From positions 2,604,501 through 2,668,500 of the forward strand of contig NZ_CP040094.1 of assembly GCF_013343235.1 (NCBI RefSeq): a stretch of DNA of 64,000 nucleotides, given 5' to 3'. Numbering within the stretch: position 1 is the stretch's first letter; each line of letters opens with the position of its first letter. Position numbers and translations under genes: made by a program. The notes below the pieces were generated by a model, which was not told the origin of the DNA, ran no database searches, and was given only the letters and a program-made list of their open reading frames with translations. Below are positions 55,798-63,424 of this stretch, piece by piece. The stretch comes from Nostoc sp. TCL240-02 (GTDB lineage Bacteria; Cyanobacteriota; Cyanobacteriia; Cyanobacteriales; Nostocaceae).

Positions 55798-55912
55798 GAT
55801 TCAGTTGAAAGCTTTTATTGCTTGCCACAGACACAAACTATGTAGAAAATACATTTGGTAGCGGTAAAAGAGTAATTATTAAGTGCAAGTTGACAGAGAA
55901 TAGGTATAAGAT

Positions 55913-55937
55913 AAAAGCCCGTTAAAACGGGCTTTTT
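55913..55937 (+). terminator. Intrinsic terminator
   Basis: AAAAGCCCGT-TAAA-ACGGGCTTTTT has a 10-bp stem and T tract. It is nearly symmetrical, so it may also end minus-strand transcripts of the precursor at 56110. Confidence 0.9.
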
Positions 55938-56109
55938 CGTCTTTCAAGCTTAGTTTAAAACGCGGAATACAGAGGTACGCACTTGTTCTGCCCTGACTTG
56001 CAAACTCTGGCATATTTCTTGTCATCTGTTGGGTTTTTAGCATTGAGAGTGAAAAGCTTTGTTGCAAGCATTCCAGACGGCAAAAAGTGCAAGTTAAATA
56101 GGCGATAGT

Positions 56110-56268
56110 TTACCACCAGGATCGGCGGCCGCGCCAAGGGCGGAAACCCGAACCCCCTCTAGGACGCCAACCCCCGTCCCACCTGCGGACGTTACCTCCA
56201 GCTAAAAGCTCCTGTTGCTCTATGGATAGCTCGACAAGCAAATCGGATTGGATGGATTGAAATGACAT
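56110..56268 (-). CDS. Bacteriocin-type precursor peptide 1 (Arg/Trp-rich core)
   Basis: A 52-residue peptide. The ATG at 56268 is preceded by the shared AAGTGAGG box and hairpin found before the sister genes; an upstream in-frame start is less likely. The leader of 25 residues contains DLLVELSIEQQELLAGG, a double-glycine cleavage signal. The 27-residue core 'NVRRWDGGWRPRGGSGFRPW' plus RGRRSWW has five Trp and no Cys, and is very basic. It was presumably cleaved and exported by the C39 ABC transporter at 58299. Antimicrobial or signalling roles are both possible. Confidence 0.8.
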   Translation of the reverse strand: MSFQSIQSDLLVELSIEQQELLAGGNVRRWDGGWRPRGGSGFRPWRGRRSWW

Positions 56269-56282
56269 AATTGTTTGCCTCA

Positions 56283-56301
56283 CTTTTGTACAGTGCAAAA
56301 G
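56283..56301 (-). promoter_or_regulatory. 5' leader hairpin and SD of precursor 1
   Basis: CTTTTG/CAAAAG stem with a 7-base loop, immediately upstream of the GTGAGG ribosome site (56276-56281 region) and the ATG at 56268. The same arrangement occurs at all four precursors. Confidence 0.55.
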
Positions 56302-56374
56302 AATGGCTAGTGCCTTGATTTATACATTAATAACCTTGCTACACAAAAAACTTTGACTATTTGAGCAAGGGGTG

Positions 56375-56522
56375 AAAAAGGTAGGTAGTAGGGGTAGCAC
56401 TTACTACTTTGTCAAGAAATAATTGATGGGTAGGCATTGTTTGTAGTTTTTGCTGTCTTCGTTAAAGTGCAAATTACAAACCATCCAATTAAACTTGACA
56501 TACCTACTACCTTTCTTCTTTC
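56375..56522. repeat. Imperfect 148-bp inverted repeat between precursors 1 and 2
   Basis: The left arm (AAAAAGGTAGGTAGTAGG ... TAATTGATGG ... TTTGTAGTTTTTGC) matches the complement of the right arm (GCAAATTACAAA, CCATCCAATTA, TACCTACTACCTTTC) with small insertions. It is a possible MITE or structured transcript. Confidence 0.6.
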
Positions 56523-56547
56523 AAAAAGGCTAATTTAAGACCTTGGC

Positions 56548-56630
56548 AGAATATTAGGAGACTAACCAATCTTACTCAAAGTCTGATTTGTCTTGAGCAA
56601 GTTTTATGATATGGTTTTCTCCTCTTTTTT
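56548..56630. repeat. Structured dispersed element, copy 1 of 3
   Basis: The design on the plus strand is AGAATA-TTAGGAGA ... CTCAAAGTC ... TTGAGC ... CTCCTC then TTTTTT. The copies at 57299-57382 and 62478-62563 share the order of blocks and the nested stems. It lies just downstream of precursor 2. Confidence 0.6.
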
Positions 56631-56631
56631 G

Positions 56632-56781
56632 CTAAGAGATTAAACCACGCACAGTAAGTGTGCCTTCACGGCGACCACCACGTGGCAAAAAGACAATGAT
56701 TCTTGCTCCTCCAGAGAGAAGCTCTTGTTCCTTCGTGGATAACTCCACAAGTAAATTAGATTTGCTCAATTGGTATGACAT
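56632..56781 (-). CDS. Bacteriocin-type precursor peptide 2 (49 residues)
   Basis: A very short gene: ATG at 56781, stop at 56632. The leader, exactly 25 residues, starts Met-Ser-Tyr-Gln and ends LLVELSTKEQELLSGG. The 24-residue core begins 'ARIIVFLPRGGRREGTLTVR' and ends Gly-Leu-Ile-Ser. No Cys. The start is fixed by the conserved AAGTGAGG box upstream and by alignment to the three sister leaders. An 18-bp perfect hairpin lies in its 5' region. Confidence 0.82.
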   Translation of the reverse strand: MSYQLSKSNLLVELSTKEQELLSGGARIIVFLPRGGRREGTLTVRGLIS

Positions 56782-56804
56782 AACTAATTACCTCACTTAA
56801 TTTT

Positions 56805-56850
56805 ATAGAAATCAAACATTCCTTCTGTTACGGGAATGTTTGATTTCTAT
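56805..56850 (-). promoter_or_regulatory. 18-bp perfect hairpin upstream of precursor 2
   Basis: ATAGAAATCAAACATTCC pairs perfectly with GGAATGTTTGATTTCTAT around a 10-base loop. It ends 23 bases before the ATG, just ahead of the AAGTGAGG ribosome site. It is far stronger than the hairpins of the sister genes. Confidence 0.75.
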
Positions 56851-57298
56851 TAATGCTATCCTAGCTATTTTTATATGGAGATAAAATTAGCTAAAAGTGG
56901 TAGATCGACATAGTCAAAAGTAATATTTTTTAATTTAATTCAGTAAAAAATAAAATAACTTCTTCAAAAAATATGTATACTATGGTAATAATTTCAATAG
57001 TTTTTGATTTATACTGCAATTATTCATTTATCATCATATTTTTACTGGCGGTGTATAAAGCTAATAAAAAATACTAGCTATCGATTCTATAATTCGTTAA
57101 TCTTTACTTAAAAATAGGTAAACACCCATGCTGGTAAAATACCTTTATGGGTGCAAAATTAAGGCTATTTTCTTGAGTTATCACGCAAAAAATCTTCTGG
57201 TCAAATAGTCACAACTATTTGCTTTTGAAGTTAGAGGAGAACGGAAAGGTTAGCGCTACCCCTACCCAACAGCTACTTTTCTTATCTCTTAATGTTTT
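56851..57298. other. AT-rich spacer upstream of precursor 2
   Basis: It contains a CACCCAT/ATGGGTG hairpin at about 57125-57155 and the sequence GCGCTACCCCTACCC near 57254, complementary to part of the inverted repeat at 56380. No gene is supported. Confidence 0.45.
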
Positions 57299-57382
57299 AA
57301 GAGAACTATCGAAGACTGTTCAAACTCTCTCAAAATCAGATTTATTTTGATTAAGCGGGTCATATTAGTCTTTTCCTCCTCC
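57299..57382. repeat. Structured dispersed element, copy 2 of 3
   Basis: AAGAGAACT ... CTCTCAAAATCAGATTTATTTTGA ... TTTTCCTCCTCCC: the same block order as copy 1, with a TCAAAAT/ATTTTGA core stem. It lies 31 bases downstream of the precursor 3 stop. Confidence 0.55.
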
Positions 57383-57412
57383 CACTAATTGCAAGGTTTA
57401 AAAAACTTAACC

Positions 57413-57628
57413 TTATGATACTCCTCTAATTGGTCTGAGGCTAACAATGCCACGAATGAAGAATTTGGGGACGGGAGTGGCTTCGGTATCGCCATTGCCA
57501 GTATCGCCAGTATCCCCAGTATCACCATTACCAGTATCGCCGTCGGTCGTGTTTCCTCCAGCCAGAAGTTGTTGTTGCTCTGTAGATAAGTCCACAAGCA
57601 AATCGGACATGGTAATTTGATTTGACAT
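57413..57628 (-). CDS. Bacteriocin-type precursor peptide 3 (GDTG-repeat core)
   Basis: A 71-residue peptide with ATG at 57628 behind the shared hairpin and GTGAGG box. The leader of 25 residues starts Met-Ser-Asn-Gln and contains DLLVDLSTEQQQLLAGG. The 46-residue core opens with an acidic repeat (GDTGNGDTGDTGDTGNGDT) and ends basic (KFFIRGIVSLRPIRGVS), which recalls the end of precursor 2. No Cys. The acidic stretch is encoded by tandem 9-base units, so its length is likely to vary between strains. Confidence 0.82.
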   Translation of the reverse strand: MSNQITMSDLLVDLSTEQQQLLAGGNTTDGDTGNGDTGDTGDTGNGDTEATPVPKFFIRGIVSLRPIRGVS

Positions 57629-57652
57629 AATTTTTTACCTCACTTACTAACA

Positions 57653-57672
57653 TAGGTTGTTATTCACCTATA
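57653..57672 (-). promoter_or_regulatory. 5' leader hairpin of precursor 3
   Basis: ATAGGT/ACCTAT stem with an 8-base loop, followed on the minus strand by GTTAGTAAGTGAGG and the start codon. Confidence 0.55.
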
Positions 57673-57882
57673 TTTTTAATAGTAATTATTTCCTAACAGT
57701 TTAAATTATTCTCAGGTTAGAAATAATAATAGCAAAATTATTCCTTTTGACTCATGAAAATTTAAATAGAAACTAAAAAATAGTATTACAACTTATGTTG
57801 GCAAAAATGCACTAAATATTGATAATTTCCTCAAGTATCATCCTGATTAAAAAAGTTAAAGTTTGAACTGTCTAGGTTTTAT

Positions 57883-57920
57883 TAAAAAAGATAGAGGCAT
57901 GAGTAATTGTGCCTCTATCT
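57883..57920 (-). terminator. Terminator of the exporter operon
   Basis: AGATAGAGGCA/TGCCTCTATCT forms an 11-bp perfect stem. On the minus strand it is followed by TTTTTTAAT. It lies 31 bases after the stop of the 105-residue gene, so hlyD, the ABC gene and that gene form one unit. Confidence 0.92.
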
Positions 57921-57950
57921 CTAGAAGATTTATTTTCCAAAAGCTAAATT

Positions 57951-58268
57951 TTATGAAAAGATACTATTTAAGAGATTAGCGATTAAATTTTTCAATTTAT
58001 TCTCTCCTAAACTAAAGTTTGGCAAACCAAATGTAATGGAAGAACCAATAGTAAATTGTGACAAACTATATCTAGTTTTTTGCGAAGAAATATCACCACC
58101 TGCAAGAGTTAATGTATTGTCTGCCGCCGTTTGGATATTAGTTTGCTGGATAAAAAAATTACTTCCACCAGGTATATTTGTGATTTGCCCAGCATCTAGG
58201 GTTTCCTGTTCTTCTTCAGACAAATCCCTGAGCCATTCAGGATTGTGAGATTTGGTATTTTCAGACAT
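57951..58268 (-). CDS. Small protein in the exporter operon, leader-like N-terminus
   Basis: A 105-residue protein starting 'MSENTKSHNPEWLRDLSEEE' and continuing Gln-Glu-Thr-Leu-Asp-Ala-Gly-Gln. This resembles the LSxEQQELLAGG leaders nearby but has Ala-Gly-Gln instead of Gly-Gly. The rest is Ser/Asn/Thr-rich with 'FTIGSSITFGLPNFSLGENK' and a C-terminal amphipathic 'LKNLIANLLNSIFS'. It may be a divergent substrate, an immunity protein or an accessory factor; I do not recognise a family. It lies 30 bases after the ABC gene and before the operon terminator. Confidence 0.72.
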   Translation of the reverse strand: MSENTKSHNPEWLRDLSEEEQETLDAGQITNIPGGSNFFIQQTNIQTAADNTLTLAGGDISSQKTRYSLSQFTIGSSITFGLPNFSLGENKLKNLIANLLNSIFS

Positions 58269-58298
58269 AGTTTTATTTGCTCATACAAAGACTATTTT

Positions 58299-60467
58299 TT
58301 ACATTGATAAAAACTTTAAATGCTCTCCTTGCTGAGAGAGAAAAGTCTCAATATCACCTTGTATTTGTACCTGACCTTTATCTAGTAGTACAATCCAATC
58401 GGCTCGATTAATTACACTGGGACGATGAGTGATCAAAATAGTAGTTTTACCTTCTCGATATTCCAAGAGTCGATCTAATACGTGAGATTCGCTGACTGGA
58501 TCGAGTCCGGCGGTTGCTTCGTCTAAAATTAGTACAGGTGGATTGGTAAGGATACCTCTAGCGATCGCTAATCGTTGTCTTTGTCCACCAGAGATATTGG
58601 CCCCAAATTCCCCCAAAACAGTTTGATACTGATTGGGAAGTTGACTGATAAACTCGTCTGCATCAGCTATCTGGCAAGCTTTGACAATTTCCTCAAAGGA
58701 AATGTAAGGCGTTCCTAAACGGAAGTTGTCTAAAATTGAGCGACTCCAGAAATGAGGTTCTTGGGGTACATAGACTACTTGTTGTCGCAAACAATCCAGG
58801 GAAAGATCGTTGATATTATAGAAACCTATGCGGATATTGCCAGAGTTAGGCTGATATAAGCCTGCAATCACTTTCGCTAAAGTACTTTTACCACAACCTG
58901 ATTTCCCAATCAAAGCGATCGCTTTCCCTCCAGGAAGTTTGAGAGAAAAATCCTCTAATAAGTCAACTCTGCCAGGGTGGTGAAATTGGATATGGGAACA
59001 GCGAATGTCTGCATCACTAGAAATTTGAACAACCGGCTTTTGACTACCTCCGACTACTTCAGGTGTCGCATCGATAACTTCCAGAAGGCGAGAAATTGCT
59101 GTTTGAGAGCGAAAATATTCATCTACTAAGCCAACCACTGAGTTAATTAAAGCCAGGACATTAAATTGTAGCGCGTTAAAAGCCAGCATTTGCCCAATGC
59201 TTAATTCCTTATTAATCACCAGAATACTGCCTAAACCAAGTAAAACTACACCTGCAATAGTAGCTATAAGTTTGCTAATAGTGCCGTTGATAATACCGAT
59301 TTGGATGGTGCTAAAAGTTAGATTAGCAAGACGGCCAAAGCGACTTTGAAATTCATCCCAAAATTGTGGAGCGGCATTTGTAGTTTTGATTACCTGTGCG
59401 CCCTTAAACGTTTCTACCAAAACACCTTGATTTTCCGTCCCTAAAACCAAGAGACTGCGAGTTTTTTGTTGGAGGATGGGTAAAAAAGGTAGGGTAGATA
59501 AGGTAATTAAGCCAGCAAAAAAGATGACTGCTATTGTCAGTTTCCAACTGTAAAACAGCATCAAGCAAAAAGAAACCACCGCAACAAAAAACTGGCTAGG
59601 TAAAAGAACTACAATCTGCGATACCAGTTGATTGATGTCGTTTATATCACGCAGTCGGCTAGTAATTTCACCACTCCGACGGGCTTCGTAGTAATTTAAG
59701 GGCAATTGGAGAATTTTTCGCCCAAATTCCAACACTAATCCTAATTGCAGTCGTTGCCCAAAATGAGCAATCATAATTGCTTGCAATAGTTGCAAAGTAC
59801 TGCCGAATAAGCTCATAACTACAACGGCTGAGATCACAACAGTTAGTAATTGAGTATCTCCGCGCACAAGTACATCGTCTGTAAGTAGTTGGATCAAGAT
59901 GGGAGTACCTAGAGCCAACAGACCTAAGACAATGTTGATGGTTAAAACCTGAGTTAGCAGTCCGCGATAAGGCAATATGCGTACTAAAAAGCGTCTTAAG
60001 CCACCTTTTGCTTCTTCTTCGGGCTGCTCAAAAAAGCGTTCTGGATCTGGCTCTAGTAAGAGCATCACCCCATTCCAAGCTTCTGTTAACTCTTCTCGGT
60101 TAACATAACGGATACCCACAGCAGGATCGGCAATGACGTATTTATTGCCGCGCTTGTTGTATAAAACAACCCAATGATAACCCCGCCAATGAATAATTAC
60201 GGGCAGATTTATTTCTGTGATTCTATCGACGATCGCAGATGAAGCTTTTACTGCCCTGGCATTAAAACCCAGAGTCTCAGAGCCACGTTTTAAACCCAGC
60301 AAAGTTGTTCCTAGCTGTCCAGTTCCAACGGCATCTCGACTGCGATTGATGCTTAAAAAACGTCCGTAATGTTTGGAAACCGAAGCAAGGCTTGCGGCTC
60401 CACAGTCTTCTTCACTCAACTGCAAAACACACTGGTAATTTTTATGGAGTTTGAATAGATCGAACAT
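58299..60467 (-). CDS. Peptidase C39-containing ABC transporter (PCAT)
   Basis: A 722-residue bacteriocin-type exporter that removes double-glycine leaders and exports the peptide across the inner membrane. The N-terminal C39 protease (about 1-140) has Cys22 in 'QLSEEDCGAASLASVSKHYG', His98 in 'WRGYHWVVLYNK' and Asp114 in 'VIADPAVG', the full catalytic set. A six-helix ABC membrane domain (about 165-450) follows. The nucleotide-binding domain has Walker A GKSGCGKST (near 520), signature ISGGQRQRLAIARG and Walker B VLILDEATAGLD, all intact. It is 79 bases downstream of the HlyD gene. Its natural substrates are most likely the four GG-leader peptides beside it. Confidence 0.95.
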   Translation of the reverse strand: MFDLFKLHKNYQCVLQLSEEDCGAASLASVSKHYGRFLSINRSRDAVGTGQLGTTLLGLKRGSETLGFNARAVKASSAIVDRITEINLPVIIHWRGYHWVVLYNKRGNKYVIADPAVGIRYVNREELTEAWNGVMLLLEPDPERFFEQPEEEAKGGLRRFLVRILPYRGLLTQVLTINIVLGLLALGTPILIQLLTDDVLVRGDTQLLTVVISAVVVMSLFGSTLQLLQAIMIAHFGQRLQLGLVLEFGRKILQLPLNYYEARRSGEITSRLRDINDINQLVSQIVVLLPSQFFVAVVSFCLMLFYSWKLTIAVIFFAGLITLSTLPFLPILQQKTRSLLVLGTENQGVLVETFKGAQVIKTTNAAPQFWDEFQSRFGRLANLTFSTIQIGIINGTISKLIATIAGVVLLGLGSILVINKELSIGQMLAFNALQFNVLALINSVVGLVDEYFRSQTAISRLLEVIDATPEVVGGSQKPVVQISSDADIRCSHIQFHHPGRVDLLEDFSLKLPGGKAIALIGKSGCGKSTLAKVIAGLYQPNSGNIRIGFYNINDLSLDCLRQQVVYVPQEPHFWSRSILDNFRLGTPYISFEEIVKACQIADADEFISQLPNQYQTVLGEFGANISGGQRQRLAIARGILTNPPVLILDEATAGLDPVSESHVLDRLLEYREGKTTILITHRPSVINRADWIVLLDKGQVQIQGDIETFLSQQGEHLKFLSM

Positions 60468-60546
60468 GGTTACAGACCTATTAAATTAGTGATTGAAAAA
60501 GAGGCAGGGGGGCAGAGGGCAAGGGGAATGGGATCTCGCCTCTTCG

Positions 60547-62055
60547 TTAAAAATCTGTGATGAATCTGGCTTTGCGGAGAATGAACTGAAGCACCGTTTC
60601 TCGACGGGAAATAATATCAGCCCTACCTTCCATACCAGCTTTCAGATGACACTGGCGATCGCCTCTACTTAAATATGAAGTTTGTGGCTCAATACTTACT
60701 TCATAAGCAACTACCTGGGCTACACCTGAATTGACATTATTTTTTACAGGTAAAGCATCTGGTGCAACTGTTTTGACAGTTCCTTTGAGAGTGCCGTAGT
60801 CTGGATAGGGACAAGCAGAAACTTGCATCTGAACTTTTTGGCCTGCTTTTACCTTGTCAATATCTTGAGCCGGCACGCGAGCTTTAACTAGTAAAGAAGC
60901 GTTGAGAGGAGCAATCTGAGCGATCGCTTCACTTGGTTGTACTACCTGTCCTGGGTTGCGAAGATTCAATTGCAGCAATGTTCCGGCGATTGGCGATCGA
61001 ATTACACTCAAATTCAAGTCGGTTTTAACTTGTTGCAAATCTTTGCTGCTGCTAGCAAGTTGCTTTTGGAGTTCAAGGCGTTGCTGGAGTAAAGTTTCTC
61101 GTTCTTTTTTCAAAGCCGCTAAACTAGCCTCACCTCTAGCCTGTTCCTGCTTAATTCGTTCAGATGCCACTATTACAACCGCATTACTGGCATTAATTGC
61201 AGTTTTAGCTTTTTCTAAATTCGTTTGCGCCACATTTAGGGCTTGTTCTTTGTCCTCCAAAAGATTTTTAACACTAACTTTAGCTTCTTCTAGCTTCGCC
61301 TGAGCAGATATAACCGCTTGTTCTTTTTCTTCAAACAGATTGCGAGAAACCGATCCCGATGCGACTATCGGCTGCAATCGATCGCGTTGCACTTTGGCTA
61401 CTTGCAAAGCTGCTTCTGCTTCTTGTACAGTTGCCCTTAAAACTTTTTCTCGCAGTAAGCGATCGCGTTGTACCTTGGCTAAGATTAAAGCTGCTTGTGC
61501 TTGTGTCATATCAGCCGCAGCTTTAACTTGCTGATCTTGATAGTTGCGTTGTGTCCCATCTAATTCAGCTTGTGCAGCAATAATCGTGCGGTTGGTTAAG
61601 TTTGTCTGAGCTGCAATCTGAGCATCGATTTCAGCCAGTTGAGCATCAATTTGAGTTTGTTGTAATTTACCTTGCTGAATACTATTTTCTAGTTGACTCT
61701 TTTGAGTTTTAAGGCGGGAATCATCAACCTGAGCGATCGCTTGTCCCTGAGTCACCACCTGATTTTCTTGAATATCAATGTTTTGAACGGTTCCGGCCAT
61801 AGCAGATTGAACAACCCGTAGTTCTCCTACAGGTCGAATACTTGCAGGAACTTTGACCGTGACATTGTAACTAAGAACAGATGTAAGAGCGATCGCGGCC
61901 ACAAAGGTAGTAACTAAAACTCCCCCGCCAATGTTAGTCCATTTGCTGAGATGGGGGAGAAACTCGTTAACATCAACTACATGGAGTTGTTCTGGATTGG
62001 GTTCATTAAACCTATTTCCAAAATAGTTTTCCTCGCGGGCTAAGAAGTTCGCCAT
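60547..62055 (-). CDS. HlyD family membrane fusion protein
   Basis: This is the periplasmic adaptor of a type I secretion system, 502 residues. It has a cytoplasmic N-terminus of about 40 residues and one TM helix (about 43-65, 'GGGVLVTTFVAAIALTSVLS'). A lipoyl half-motif ('VQNIDIQENQVVTQGQAIAQ') is followed by a long coiled coil (about 110-345, Gln/Ala/Lys-rich). The second lipoyl half ('IRSPIAGTLLQLNLRNPGQV') and beta-barrel domain ('LLVKARVPAQDIDKVKAGQK') follow. It is first in the exporter operon. No TolC-type outer membrane gene lies in the window, so a shared one is likely used. Confidence 0.93.
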   Translation of the reverse strand: MANFLAREENYFGNRFNEPNPEQLHVVDVNEFLPHLSKWTNIGGGVLVTTFVAAIALTSVLSYNVTVKVPASIRPVGELRVVQSAMAGTVQNIDIQENQVVTQGQAIAQVDDSRLKTQKSQLENSIQQGKLQQTQIDAQLAEIDAQIAAQTNLTNRTIIAAQAELDGTQRNYQDQQVKAAADMTQAQAALILAKVQRDRLLREKVLRATVQEAEAALQVAKVQRDRLQPIVASGSVSRNLFEEKEQAVISAQAKLEEAKVSVKNLLEDKEQALNVAQTNLEKAKTAINASNAVVIVASERIKQEQARGEASLAALKKERETLLQQRLELQKQLASSSKDLQQVKTDLNLSVIRSPIAGTLLQLNLRNPGQVVQPSEAIAQIAPLNASLLVKARVPAQDIDKVKAGQKVQMQVSACPYPDYGTLKGTVKTVAPDALPVKNNVNSGVAQVVAYEVSIEPQTSYLSRGDRQCHLKAGMEGRADIISRRETVLQFILRKARFITDF

Positions 62056-62477
62056 ATTACATAATTTTTTGAAATGTATACATCAAAAGCTCACGTTTAT
62101 TTAATATCAACTCCAATTCTTTTGCTGCAAAGCTGATTATCTTGCATAACTTGATCGCAAATCAGATACCACAAAAAAATATATATCTTTGGTAATATGC
62201 CACAGGGTATAATCAAGAATTTAACTCCATGTTAATGTTCCCAAAATTAATCAGATAGCTAATCGCAGATTCGACTTGTAAGTTAATCCCAATATGAGAT
62301 GGGCTATCATCAGGAGTGTTTGCCAAATTAAAGAATGAAAAAGTAACATATACTGCTAAAAATTCCCAGCATAATGTTTTATGATTGTCTATAATTAGTA
62401 AAAGGGGAAGAGAAAGATGTGCGCGAAAAGATAAGCGAATTTATCTTTCTCAGGATTCAAACACGGGCAACCCGTTA

Positions 62478-62563
62478 AGAATACAGAGGAGAACGCTCAA
62501 ACTCCCTCAAAGTCCTCACTTACGTTGAGCGAGTTACAATAAACTCCTCTGACCCCCTTTTTT
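62478..62563. repeat. Structured dispersed element, copy 3 of 3
   Basis: AGAATACAGAGGAGA ... CTCAAAGTC ... TTGAGCGAGTT ... CTCCTCTGACCCCCTTTTTT. It has the same nested-stem plan as copies 1 and 2. On the minus strand it includes GTAAGTGAGG, the box also found before the precursor genes. Confidence 0.6.
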
Positions 62564-62855
62564 ATTTATAAACAAAACAATCTTAACAACAAGTCTCCAT
62601 CCTGATCTGGATGTTTGGTTTCTGTGCTGAGTCTAATAACAGGCAAGTATTGAAATTACTTATTGGATTTCTGGTCAGGTAATAAAAATAGTAAAAAAAC
62701 AAGTGTTACAAAAAATAGATTCACTCTTAGATGGTTGAAAACCTTAACTCACAACTTTCTCGTTGATACTCTTTTCGCCGAGGATTTTGATAGATGATGA
62801 AGATGTACAATATCTATCGGCTAACTAGGGAAAACTCAAAATTTCCAGATTATCC

Positions 62856-62887
62856 AGCACCACCACAAGGATAAAATTGGTGGTGCT
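62856..62887 (-). terminator. Hairpin downstream of precursor 4
   Basis: AGCACCACCA/TGGTGGTGCT is a perfect 10-bp stem with a 12-base loop, 227 bases after the precursor 4 stop. No T tract follows, so the role is uncertain. Confidence 0.4.
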
Positions 62888-63113
62888 GTGTAGGGAAAGT
62901 AGACAGGTAGTCTCTATAGTAATCAGCTACTCGATTCAAACTTGCAGATTTAAACTAATAAAAGTCAGACAAGGCAACAATTAAAAGCCAAAAAGTACGA
63001 AAAATATTTTTGACGTTTTATTTTTACTTTCTCTTTTTTATCTGCCTAAATTTGCTAAATGTTCTGATTATGTAATAGCTGATTTTTGCAAATTACCTGT
63101 GGATACAGTTGAT

Positions 63114-63401
63114 CTAAGCGGCAAACAGTGGTGCTGATAAAGGGGGCAAGGGCAGCAGGACTATGGCGGTAGTACCACCTAATTGTAGGCCCTGTGCTGC
63201 TGATGTTTGAGTACCGTCATTTGATCCTGTACTGTTAGCTTCGCTGCCATTAGGCCCAGATCTACTCGTTCCGTCTAACCTTGTAATTCTTCTAGCGAAA
63301 TTGCTCTGATTTCTCTGAGAGTCTACACCTCCAGCGAGTAGCTCTTGTTGTTCGTCAAATAACTCAACAAACAACTTAGATGTGTTGATTTGATATGACA
63401 T
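63114..63401 (-). CDS. Bacteriocin-type precursor peptide 4 (CTB-family-like)
   Basis: A 95-residue peptide. ATG at 63401 follows the shared hairpin and AAGTGAGG box; the frame opens five codons earlier. The leader of 25 residues starts MSYQINTSKLFVEL and ends EQQELLAGG. The 70-residue core has 'NFARRITRLDGTSRSGPNGS' and 'EANSTGSNDGTQTSAAQG', a pattern I recall from cyanobacterial CTB-family bacteriocins, and a hydrophobic Pro/Leu-rich end. No Cys. It lies upstream of the exporter operon on the same strand, separated by about 1 kb. Confidence 0.82.
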   Translation of the reverse strand: MSYQINTSKLFVELFDEQQELLAGGVDSQRNQSNFARRITRLDGTSRSGPNGSEANSTGSNDGTQTSAAQGLQLGGTTAIVLLPLPPLSAPLFAA

Positions 63402-63424
63402 GATTGTTAGCCTCACTTACGAAA

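Larger units (their letters stand above)
62056..63113. other. Long spacer between hlyD and precursor 4
   Basis: No supported gene. It contains a GAGAAAGAT/ATCTTTCTC inverted repeat (62410-62451), ACGGG/CCCGT (62463-62475), the structured element copy 3 and an AGCACCACCA/TGGTGGTGCT hairpin (62856-62887). It should hold the hlyD promoter. Confidence 0.5.

Noticed and set aside
55879..56137. Two minus-strand ORFs near the terminator at 55913
   Set aside because: They overlap the terminator and the precursor 1 end and show no leader motif or SD.
57385..57597. 70-codon ORF overlapping precursor 3 in another frame
   Set aside because: The frame with the conserved leader, hairpin and SD is 57413-57628; the other frame is a shadow made open by the GDT-coding repeat.
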